From an uncultured Lachnospiraceae bacterium (GTDB lineage: Bacteria; Bacillota_A; Clostridia; Lachnospirales; Lachnospiraceae): DNA of 34,160 nt. The number at the start of each line of letters is the position of its first letter. The stretch's first letter is position 1. A program made the position numbers and the translations under genes. Shown piece after piece: positions 8,522-14,484 of the stretch. The notes under the pieces are model-generated. The model was not told the DNA's origin. It saw nothing but the letters and a program-made list of their open reading frames with translations, and searched no databases. The stretch is from NCBI GenBank assembly GCA_947564305.1, contig CANOBT010000052.1, forward strand, positions 1-34,160, written 5' to 3'.

Positions 8522-8971
8522 ATGGAAACTCTATCTTTTGAAAAACGCCAGCTTTGTGATATACAGGGACGGCTGTTTGAGCTTGCGCTCAGAAACGGAT
8601 TGGATTGTCCATCATTTATTGAGTTTTTTATGAACAGCCAAGCGGCAGCGGCGCTTGATGACGTCTATGACCGGCTGCAGTGGGCCGGGGAAGAATATAT
8701 CCTTGAAGAATTAAATGATGAATCAGGCGGCTTGAGAAAGGCAGGTATCACTTACACTGAGGAAGTCATGTACTGGACAGGATATCTCTATCGTTATTGG
8801 CATTATTACACGAATGAATTTAGCCGTGAAATCTATAAAATTGCCGATGCTAAAACTATGAATGAATGTTGGCTTGGATTCCATACTTTTGATGTCGAGA
8901 TGGCCATTGATGATCTGAAAGAGCTTCACAGGCAGAAATGGAATGAAAGGAATGGAAAAACTGTAGAATAA
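8522..8971 (+). CDS. Putative partner/antitoxin of the DUF3990 protein
   Basis: 149 aa, start ATG 8522 with GAGGTAGGTG upstream inside the end of the DUF3990 gene. The product is acidic and helical. The first half (LALRNGLDCPSFIEFFMNSQ, then YDRLQWAGEEYILEELNDES) is loosely like DUF3791-type proteins that sit beside DUF3990. The second half has MYWTGYLYRYWHYY and a CWLGFHTFDVEMAIDDLKEL segment. Tight coupling suggests that it controls or binds the upstream protein. The function is not established and the family is not firmly recognised. Confidence 0.55.
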   Translation: METLSFEKRQLCDIQGRLFELALRNGLDCPSFIEFFMNSQAAAALDDVYDRLQWAGEEYILEELNDESGGLRKAGITYTEEVMYWTGYLYRYWHYYTNEFSREIYKIADAKTMNECWLGFHTFDVEMAIDDLKELHRQKWNERNGKTVE

Positions 8972-8992
8972 ATCCCAATTTGCTGAAAAAGG

Positions 8993-10390
8993 ATGGCAAT
9001 GAAAAAGAAACTGCCCGTGGGAATCGAAAATTTTCCTAAAATCGTATTAGAAGATTTCTACTTTGTAGATAAAACAGGTCTTATCATTGATTTGCTGCAT
9101 AGTTGGGGCAAGGTAAATCTATTCACACGGCCTCGGCGTTTTGGCAAGACTTTAAACATGAGTATGCTGAAAAGTTTTTTTGAAATAGGCTGTGATTAAA
9201 GTTTATTTCATGGATTGAAGGTTACAGAAGAAAAAGAGCTGTGTGAAAAGTATATGGGCAAGTTTCCGGTTATTTCGGTGAGCCTGAAAGATATCAATGG
9301 ATTGAATTTTGAATCTGCCTGTGCGGCTATGTGTAATGTAATTGGAAAAGAAGCTATGCGGTTTCAGTTTCTGCAGGACAGCAGCGTCCTTTCAGCGAAA
9401 GAAAAGGAACTGTATACACAATTGATAAAAACGGATAAGAGCCAGAGAGCGGTTTTTTCCATGTCTGATGCTGTGCTCACAACCAGCTTGCAGACGCTTT
9501 CATCTCTGCTTTTTAAACATTACGGCTGTAAGGTGCTTATTTTTATTGATGAATACGATGTGCCGTTGGATAAAGCATTCCAGTCAGGATATTATCAGGA
9601 AATGGTTTCTCTGATACGAAATATGTTCAGTTGTGCTCTGAAAGGAAATGATAGTATCTATTTCGCAGTGCTGACAGGATGTCTGAGAATCTCCAAAGAA
9701 AGCATATTTACAGGATTGAATAATCCAAATATACTTTCTGTTACAGATGTTCGTTTCAGTGAATATTTTGGTTTTACGGATTACGAAGTCCAGGAAATGC
9801 TTTCTTATTATGGTTTAGAATCATTTTATAATACGATAAAAGAATGGTATGACGGATATCAATTCGGAAACAGTTCGGTGTATTGTCCCTGGGACGTCAT
9901 AAAATACTGTTATGCACTTCTGGCCGATTCTGAGGCAGAACCAGAGGATTTTTGGTCAAATACCAGCAGTAATTACATTGTACGGCGTTTTATAAATAAA
10001 TCGAATCAGAAAACAAAAGAAGAGATTGAGCAGCTCGTCGCAGGAAATACGATTGAAAAAATTGTAAAACAAGAGCTTACCTATCCTGAACTGGATACTA
10101 CGATTGAAAATTTATGGAGTGTTCTTTTTATGACCGGCTATCTCACGCACCGCGGCCGGATTGGCAGCCATAGATACCGGCTTGCAATTCCGAACCATCA
10201 GATTCGGGAACTGTTTGTGGGACAGATTAAAGAATGGTTTCAGGAGACGACGGTGCAGGATGCCTCTAAGTTGGAACGGATTGAAATCAAAAGATATGAG
10301 ACACGTCTTTTGGAAAATGGGATGAAAGAGATTCAAAAAATTGGGATTGCCTGTTATAGAAAACATTGTAAAGTAGTGTTAGGTGTTTAG
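8993..10390 (+). pseudogene. Broken AAA-ATPase-like / PD-(D/E)XK nuclease gene
   Basis: This is one gene in one frame, interrupted by TAA at 9197-9199 after FFEIGCD; the frame resumes as SLFHGLKVTEEKELCEKYMG. The N-terminus has the AAA-ATPase-like domain (PF09820): GIENFPKIVLEDFYFVDKTG, Walker-A-like TRPRRFGKT, Walker-B-like VLIFIDEYDVPLDKA, and the TGCLRISKESIFTGLNN motif. The C-terminus is also damaged. Intact relatives carry a roughly 110-130-residue DUF1703 PD-(D/E)XK nuclease core after RELFVGQIKEWF. Here the sequence jumps to the family's last segment (LLENGMKEIQKIGIACYRKH). So it has a nonsense codon (probably AAA to TAA) plus an in-frame deletion of the nuclease active site. Such genes are numerous and often decayed in Lachnospiraceae. 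Confidence 0.85.
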
Positions 10391-10412
10391 AAATATTTTT
10401 GATAAAAAGAAT

Positions 10413-10452
10413 CGGGGAAGTGATTTTTACAATCAGCATTCCCCGTTTTTTA
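10413..10452. terminator. Bidirectional terminator between convergent genes
   Basis: A CGGGGAA / TTCCCCG stem (10413-10419 with 10439-10445) with an inner TGATT/AATCA helix is followed by six Ts on the plus strand and a shorter T-rich run on the minus strand. It separates the broken ATPase gene from the convergent metallopeptidase gene, whose stop codon overlaps the T run. Confidence 0.75.
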
Positions 10453-11070
10453 TACCATCCGCCACAGCTCCTGTCCACGCTCCCGAAGCCATTTCTGCTG
10501 TTCTTTATAATCCGGCATGACGGATGCCACGATTTGGTAAAAAGCCTGGGAGTGGTTCATTTCTTTCCGATGAGCCAGTTCATGGATCACGATATAATCC
10601 AAAACCTTCTCTGGTGCAAAAATCAGTCTCCAGTTAAAATTAAGATTTCCCTTACTGCTGCAGCTTCCCCACCGGGTCTTCTGCTCTCGGATGGTGATGC
10701 GTCCGTAGGTTACCTGCATAATGGAAGCATAATAAGCCGTTTTTTTGGAAAAGACATCCCGCGCAAGCCCCATATAGCGTCGGCGTTCCTGCTCTGAAAG
10801 CGGGGGAGGAGCCGGCGCTGTATTTTCCACTGCATGGGTCAAGTGCTTCAACACCCAGGCATCCTTTTCCATAAAAAAGCGGTCGACCGTAGACTTCGGT
10901 GTACGCATGGGAGCGCGCACTGTCAATCGACCGTCCGCTGCAATCTGCATAGCCAGAGTTTTTCGGGAGCTGTATATGATTTCATATTCCTCAGGATATG
11001 GAACGCCAGAAGACTTTGCCAATTGCTGGAGCTTGTTCAGCAAAGGGCGGGGAAACGGATGTTTTGCCAT
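10450..11070 (-). CDS. YgjP-type zinc metallopeptidase (M48/DUF45 family)
   Basis: 206 aa. The zinc site HELAH is at residues 163-167 (VIHELAHRKEMNHSQAFYQI), with a third ligand candidate at His173, followed by MPDYKEQQKWLRERGQEL, typical of PF01863. Upstream are the conserved RWGSCSSKGNLNFNWRL and a basic beta-rich N-terminus. There is no signal peptide, so it is cytoplasmic. E. coli YgjP is little characterised and the substrate is unknown. The start ATG has GAGGTG 8 bases upstream on the minus strand. It is probably transcribed alone. Confidence 0.85.
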   Translation of the reverse strand: MAKHPFPRPLLNKLQQLAKSSGVPYPEEYEIIYSSRKTLAMQIAADGRLTVRAPMRTPKSTVDRFFMEKDAWVLKHLTHAVENTAPAPPPLSEQERRRYMGLARDVFSKKTAYYASIMQVTYGRITIREQKTRWGSCSSKGNLNFNWRLIFAPEKVLDYIVIHELAHRKEMNHSQAFYQIVASVMPDYKEQQKWLRERGQELWRMV

Positions 11071-11141
11071 GAAACTTCACCTCAACTTTAAGGGGAATAC
11101 TCTGAAATTGTATACCAAATCTATGTAATCAGTTTACACCA

Positions 11142-11154
11142 GTTCTACTAGAAC
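11142..11154. promoter_or_regulatory. Short palindrome between azlD and the metallopeptidase gene
   Basis: GTTCTA-C-TAGAAC is a perfect 6-bp inverted repeat with a one-base centre. It lies between the azlD stop and the metallopeptidase start on the minus strand. It may be an operator for the downstream gene. No regulator can be named and it could be chance. Confidence 0.2.
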
Positions 11155-11156
11155 AT

Positions 11157-11459
11157 TCATAAAAACAACTCCACAGCCAATACTGCTGCACAGCAAAATA
11201 CGGCTGTTTTAAATAAGTCTGCGCTCAGCCAGGCGGCTATGATACCGATTAAGAAGGCAATCAGCCCGGATATCGGACTCTGAGTGGCTTCTATGACCGC
11301 CGGAAATGTCATAACGGCAAGGGTGACATAAGGAACATAGTACAAAAAGGATTGGATAAATCGATTCTTTATCGGTTTTCGGATTAAAGTCAGAGGCAGG
11401 ACACGGATGAGATAAGATACTCCGGCCATGATGCCAAGGTAGATGTACATGTTGTTCAT
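11157..11459 (-). CDS. AzlD family branched-chain amino acid transport protein
   Basis: 100 aa from the ATG at 11459 (MNNMYIYLGI), preferred over 11489 because GAGAGG lies 7 bases upstream. It has three to four helices with the AzlD signature YLIRVLPLTLIRKPI and FLYYVPYVTLAVMTFPAV. It forms a two-component exporter with AzlC, encoded 40 bases upstream on the same strand. The family exports branched-chain amino acids or their analogues (known from Bacillus azlCD and Corynebacterium brnFE). Confidence 0.88.
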   Translation of the reverse strand: MNNMYIYLGIMAGVSYLIRVLPLTLIRKPIKNRFIQSFLYYVPYVTLAVMTFPAVIEATQSPISGLIAFLIGIIAAWLSADLFKTAVFCCAAVLAVELFL

Positions 11460-11498
11460 TTGTTTTCCTCTCAGTCCTGTATTTTTCATGAAATCTTT

Positions 11499-12245
11499 TT
11501 ACGCTGTTTCGTCGGTATTTCTTGGAAACAGCAGTGCAGCAATCGTAGATAAAACCAATGTCAAACATATTGTGCGCGTACCGCTGGACATTCCAGAAAA
11601 GGCAGGCAGGTAAGAAGCACAAAAGCTGGCAATAAAACAGCAAATGATTAGACCTGCAATGACCTTGTCCTTTTTTGCGGCAGGAATAATGACTGCAAGA
11701 AACATTCCATAAAGGGCAACACTGAATGCGCTCACCAGGCGAAGCGGAAGGAGACTTCCTGCAGCCGCACCTAAAGCAGTTCCGAATGCCCAGCAAGGCG
11801 CTGCCACCAATACCGCGCCATAGCTGTAAAATGGATTGAGGCAGCCAGGACGTGCAATGGCGATTCCAAACAATTCATCCGTAATATGAAAAGCCATGAA
11901 AAGTCGATGGATTCCCGGCATTTTCGGGTCCAGCCGCTGACTCATGGCGCAGCTCATCAGCAGATATCTTGCATTTGTAATCAATGTGACGACTGCCAGT
12001 TCTATATAAGCCGCTCCTGCGGCGATCAGTGTAAATCCTGCATATTCCCCTGCAGACGCATTGCAAAGAAGGCTGGCAAGAAAACCTTGAAACGGAGTAA
12101 GCCCTGCATTCTTTGCCGCAATTCCCAGCGAAAAGGAAACAGCAAAATAACCAAGCCCAATGGGGATGCCATCATGCATTCCGTTACGAAAAGCAGACTG
12201 GTTTATTGTATGTCTAAAAGAATAGTTTTTTGTTTTTGACTCCAT
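11499..12245 (-). CDS. AzlC family branched-chain amino acid exporter, large subunit
   Basis: 248 aa with the AzlC signature: GMHDGIPIGLGYFAVSFSLG, then ASLLCNASAGEYAGFTLI, NARYLLMSCAMSQRL and HITDELFGIA. Seven or so helices are predicted. An AGGTG site lies upstream of the ATG. azlD follows directly, so azlC-azlD is one operon. No Lrp/AsnC-type regulator gene is adjacent. Control may lie in the 220-base leader region that carries the hairpin at 12312-12372. Confidence 0.9.
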   Translation of the reverse strand: MESKTKNYSFRHTINQSAFRNGMHDGIPIGLGYFAVSFSLGIAAKNAGLTPFQGFLASLLCNASAGEYAGFTLIAAGAAYIELAVVTLITNARYLLMSCAMSQRLDPKMPGIHRLFMAFHITDELFGIAIARPGCLNPFYSYGAVLVAAPCWAFGTALGAAAGSLLPLRLVSAFSVALYGMFLAVIIPAAKKDKVIAGLIICCFIASFCASYLPAFSGMSSGTRTICLTLVLSTIAALLFPRNTDETA

Positions 12246-12311
12246 GTATTTTCACCTGTATTGTTTTATTGTGTATCCTATCCACTTTCAATTTGCTCAG
12301 ATAAAGGCATA

Positions 12312-12372
12312 GGAAACGGTGCAATATACAGCTTTTTCTCAAATATAGAAATGCTATATACTGCACCGTTCC
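12312..12372. repeat. Large imperfect inverted repeat between yjfB and azlC
   Basis: The arms 12312-12332 and 12353-12372 match at about 17 of 20 positions (GGAAACGGTGCA on one side, TGCACCGTTCC on the other) around a 20-base AT-rich loop. It has no clear T run on either strand, so it is not a good terminator. It sits about 65 bases upstream of azlC and about 93 bases beyond the yjfB stop, so it could be an azlC leader structure or a repeat remnant. The remainder of 12246-12464 shows nothing else. Confidence 0.5.
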
Positions 12373-12464
12373 CGTTGTTCTGCGTCATCGAATCCTATGG
12401 CCTGGAGTATGAAACAGCTCCTGACCGGCTCATAAATTCATGAACAGCCATACGTGCGGTACTT

Positions 12465-12641
12465 TTATGCCATGATATCAAGATTCTCTCCCAGACCGGG
12501 AACCATAACGGCATCCATCATCTCGATCATTGCCTCACTGGTGCCCTCTGCCGTATCCATAACCTTGGACATCAATGCAAAACTGACACTCGTACTTAAC
12601 CGCTCCATCGACATCATTGTTGACAATGCAGGAATATCCAT
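12465..12641 (-). CDS. YjfB-family putative motility protein, 58 aa
   Basis: The reading frame starts MDIPALSTMMSMERLSTSVS, continues SFALMSKVMDTAEGTSEAMIEMMD and ends GENLDIMA. The MDI-AL--M-S start, the K-MDTAE-----MIEMM core and the length match YjfB (PF14070), annotated as a putative motility protein. GAGGTG lies 6 bases before the ATG. The promoter upstream is a textbook SigD (flagellar sigma-28) promoter, which supports the identification independently. No other flagellar gene is in the window. The biochemical role of YjfB is unknown. Confidence 0.8.
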   Translation of the reverse strand: MDIPALSTMMSMERLSTSVSFALMSKVMDTAEGTSEAMIEMMDAVMVPGLGENLDIMA

Positions 12642-12689
12642 AAGGTCACCTCTCTATTGAAAAATGTTTCCGAGTACTACACATAACAT

Positions 12690-12716
12690 ATATCGGCAGA
12701 ACTTTGAGAAAGTTTA
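12690..12716 (-). promoter_or_regulatory. SigD (sigma-28) promoter for the YjfB gene
   Basis: Read on the minus strand, TAAA (12713-12716) is followed after exactly 15 bases by GCCGATAT (12690-12697). This is identical to the Bacillus SigD consensus TAAA-N15-GCCGATAT. It lies about 49 bases upstream of the YjfB start codon and points into that gene. Confidence 0.85.
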
Positions 12717-12740
12717 ATATATAGTTTTGATGTGTCTGTG

Positions 12741-12769
12741 TGGAAACGGACGGTAAGATATGGTATAAT
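12741..12769 (+). promoter_or_regulatory. Promoter of the Fst-like toxin mRNA
   Basis: An extended -10 (TGGTATAAT, hexamer 12764-12769) has a -35-like TGGAAA (12741-12746) 17 bases before it. Transcription would begin near 12776-12778, giving a leader of about 40 bases before the toxin ATG. Confidence 0.7.
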
Positions 12770-12808
12770 TATTTTGTTACCGCCCCTATACTGGCAACAG
12801 AAAGGGGG

Positions 12809-12836
12809 TGTCACCATGGAAACATTTTGTTCTTTT
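12809..12836 (+). repeat. Direct repeat DRa over the toxin start codon
   Basis: This 28-base stretch starting TGTCACCATGGA overlaps the toxin start codon. It recurs as a 27-base near copy at 12988-13014, just beyond the terminator, which begins with the same TGTCACCATGGA and ends with the same TATTTTGTTCTTTT or ATTTTGTTCTTTT. In the par locus of pAD1, equivalent DRa/DRb repeats are where the antitoxin RNA pairs with the toxin mRNA. Confidence 0.8.
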
Positions 12837-12902
12837 TTAGTCGCTGTTGCGGCTGGCGTAGCTTGCCACTACATCATCAAGTGGTTAGACGGCGATAAGT
12901 AA
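12816..12902 (+). CDS. Fst/Ldr-like type I toxin peptide, 28 aa
   Basis: The peptide is METFCSFLVA followed by VAAGVACHYIIKWLDGDK: one hydrophobic helix (residues 4-21) and a short charged tail with a conserved-looking W-L-D. This is the shape of Fst/Ldr-superfamily membrane toxins, which depolarise or disturb the membrane when not repressed. AAAGGGGG lies 7 bases upstream of ATG. The locus layout matches par: direct repeats, a shared terminator and an opposing promoter. The gene is below most gene-caller cutoffs. The individual peptide family is not certain, and the locus architecture carries most of the weight. Confidence 0.75.
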   Translation: METFCSFLVAVAAGVACHYIIKWLDGDK

Positions 12903-12945
12903 TCGGTAACTAGCCCAATTGGAACGCCTCGCAACATATGAGGAA

Positions 12946-12988
12946 GAACCCCCGAAAGTATGCCAGTACTTCGGGGGTTCGTTTTTTT
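12946..12988. terminator. Shared terminator of the type I toxin-antitoxin locus
   Basis: GAACCCCCGAAAGTA (12946-12960) pairs with TACTTCGGGGGTTC (12967-12980) with one bulged A, around loop TGCCAG, followed by seven Ts on the plus strand. The opposing antitoxin RNA would run into the same stem, although its T tract on the minus strand is weaker (TTCTTCC). Confidence 0.85.
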
Positions 12989-13014
12989 GTCACCATGGAC
13001 TATTTTGTTCTTTT
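12988..13014 (-). repeat. Direct repeat DRb at the 5' end of the antitoxin RNA
   Basis: This is a near copy of DRa (TGTCACCATGGA then TATTTTGTTCTTTT) with a one-base deletion and two or three substitutions. It lies in the first 35 bases of the predicted antitoxin RNA and has no ORF of its own: the copied ATG is not followed by a conserved reading frame. Confidence 0.8.
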
Positions 13015-13025
13015 GCCTATTTGGC

Positions 13026-13054
13026 ATTATAGCATATGCAATTTGATAATGCAA
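13026..13054 (-). promoter_or_regulatory. Promoter of the antisense antitoxin RNA
   Basis: On the minus strand TTGCAT (13049-13054) and TATAAT (13026-13031) are separated by exactly 17 bases, and the -10 is extended (TGCTATAAT). It is stronger than the toxin promoter, as expected for an unstable antitoxin RNA that must be in excess. Confidence 0.75.
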
Positions 13055-13077
13055 TATGTAAGATTTCTAAAATTATT

Positions 13078-13106
13078 TTGACTGTTATATAATAAATAGG
13101 TATAAT
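13078..13106 (+). promoter_or_regulatory. Sigma-A promoter of the PatB/MalY-type gene
   Basis: TTGACT (13078-13083) and TATAAT (13101-13106) are separated by 17 bases. The start codon is about 40 bases downstream of the -10. The promoter is back to back with the antitoxin RNA promoter. Confidence 0.8.
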
Positions 13107-13147
13107 ATTTTTGTAAGACATGGTGGTAAATGACAGGAGAGAAGAAA

Positions 13148-14341
13148 ATGAAATACGATTTTACAACAATTATGGACCGTGCCGGTAAAGACGCAATTGC
13201 GGTAGACATGATTCCGTATAAGGACATTCAGATAAAGGAAGGATTCAGTAAAATTCCCATGTGGGTGGCGGACATGAATTTCCAGACAGTTCCCACAGTT
13301 CCAGAGGCAATTGCCGAGCGCGTCAGGCATTCGGCTTACGGCTATTTTTCCCCGCGGGAGGAGTATTATGATTCCATCATCAAATGGCATGAGACGAGAC
13401 ATGGAGTACAAGGCTTGACGAAGGAATGTATCGGATATGAAAATGGTGTTCTCGGCGGTGTAATCAGTGCGCTGAATGTATTTTGTTCAAGAGGGGACAA
13501 AGTACTGCTGCATTCTCCGACTTATATCGGGTTTACAGGCAGTATGGAGAATGCAGGGTATCATATTGTCCACAGTCCTTTGAAAAGAGACGATGCAGGG
13601 ATTTGGCGGATGGATTTTGAAGATATGGAAAAGAAACTGGAAGAAGAGCAGATTCATGCCGCCGTATTCTGTTCTCCCCATAATCCATGCGGCCGTGTCT
13701 GGGAAAAGTGGGAACTGGAACAGGCGATGGAGATTTTCAGGAAGCATGATGTTATGGTCGTGTCTGATGAAATCTGGTCTGATATTATACTGGAAGGTCA
13801 TAAGCATATTCCGACCCAGAGGGTTTCCGAGGATGCAAAAATGCGTACCGTTGCCCTCTATGCACCTTCCAAGACATTCAATCTGGCAGGACTGATCGGA
13901 AGCTACCATATTATTTATAATCCATATATCAGGGAGCGGGTGAGAAAGGAATCTTCACTGTCCCATTATAATTCTATGAATGTTCTTTCCATGTATGCCC
14001 TGATAGGCGCATATAAGCAGGAAGGATATGAGTGGGTTGATGAACTGTGTCGGGTGCTGACAGAAAATGTAGATTATGCATATGGTTATATTCAGGAACA
14101 TTTTCAAGGGGTGTCCGTGGCAAAACCGGAGGGGACATACATGCTGTTCCTGGATTGTGAGGAATGGTGTAAGACACATGGAAAGACCATTGATGAACTG
14201 CAGAGGGCCGGCGTGGAGGCCGGCATCATCTGGCAGGATGGAAGGCCGTTTCATGGGGCATATGCAATACGACTGAATCTGGCGCTGCCCAAAGCATTGG
14301 TGGAAGAGGCTATGAGAAGGCTTGAGGAGTATGTTTTCTGA
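13148..14341 (+). CDS. patB: MalY/PatB family PLP-dependent C-S lyase (cystathionine beta-lyase type)
   Basis: 397 aa from ATG 13148, chosen over 13130 because AGGAG lies 9 bases upstream of it. It is a fold-type I aminotransferase-like enzyme. Conserved blocks are MWVADMNFQTVPTVPEAIAE, GYENGVLGGVISALN, HNPCGRVW, SDEIWSDIIL and the PLP lysine in APSKTFNLAG (Lys242). PatB/MalY enzymes cleave cystathionine or cysteine S-conjugates to pyruvate, ammonia and a thiol. It appears to be a single-gene unit with its own promoter and a downstream hairpin. The exact substrate is not shown by the sequence. Confidence 0.88.
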   Translation: MKYDFTTIMDRAGKDAIAVDMIPYKDIQIKEGFSKIPMWVADMNFQTVPTVPEAIAERVRHSAYGYFSPREEYYDSIIKWHETRHGVQGLTKECIGYENGVLGGVISALNVFCSRGDKVLLHSPTYIGFTGSMENAGYHIVHSPLKRDDAGIWRMDFEDMEKKLEEEQIHAAVFCSPHNPCGRVWEKWELEQAMEIFRKHDVMVVSDEIWSDIILEGHKHIPTQRVSEDAKMRTVALYAPSKTFNLAGLIGSYHIIYNPYIRERVRKESSLSHYNSMNVLSMYALIGAYKQEGYEWVDELCRVLTENVDYAYGYIQEHFQGVSVAKPEGTYMLFLDCEEWCKTHGKTIDELQRAGVEAGIIWQDGRPFHGAYAIRLNLALPKALVEEAMRRLEEYVF

Positions 14342-14390
14342 TTAGGCAGATGCAGTTTTCAATAGTATCGTGTGAATGAAAATGTAAAGC

Positions 14391-14423
14391 AGGGTGTGAA
14401 AATATATCTTTTCGCACCCCTTA
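14391..14423 (+). terminator. Weak terminator after the PatB/MalY-type gene
   Basis: GGGTGTGAAAA (14392-14402) pairs with TTTTCGCACCC (14409-14419), an 11-bp stem with one G-T wobble. The T tract after it is short (CTTATG), so termination may be partial. Confidence 0.5.
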
Positions 14424-14484
14424 TGCATGACAGTCCTCACCAGTTCATATAATAGAATCAATGAACATTTCCCCAGGTGTATCC

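Larger units (their letters stand above)
12935..13020 (-). ncRNA. Predicted antisense antitoxin RNA (RNA II-like)
   Basis: A strong minus-strand promoter (TTGCAT-N17-TATAAT, 13026-13054) would start an RNA near 13019-13020. It would read through the complement of direct repeat DRb and then the shared stem, ending near 12935. It would be about 85 nt long. Its 5' part is complementary to DRb and nearly so to DRa at the toxin start codon, and its hairpin is complementary to the toxin mRNA 3' end. This is how RNA II silences Fst in pAD1 par. The ends are inferred. Confidence 0.65.

Noticed and set aside
10399..10797. 132-codon plus-strand ORF opposite the metallopeptidase
   Set aside because: It runs through the terminator and is antisense to the complete YgjP-type gene with its HELAH motif.
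12454..12660. Plus-strand ORF of 68 codons
   Set aside because: It is the shadow of the minus-strand YjfB-like gene, which has a ribosome binding site and a SigD promoter; the plus frame has neither.
12869..13054. Minus-strand ORF of 61 codons through the toxin locus
   Set aside because: It runs over the antitoxin RNA promoter, the terminator and the end of the toxin gene and has no ribosome binding site; it is a by-product of the type I locus.
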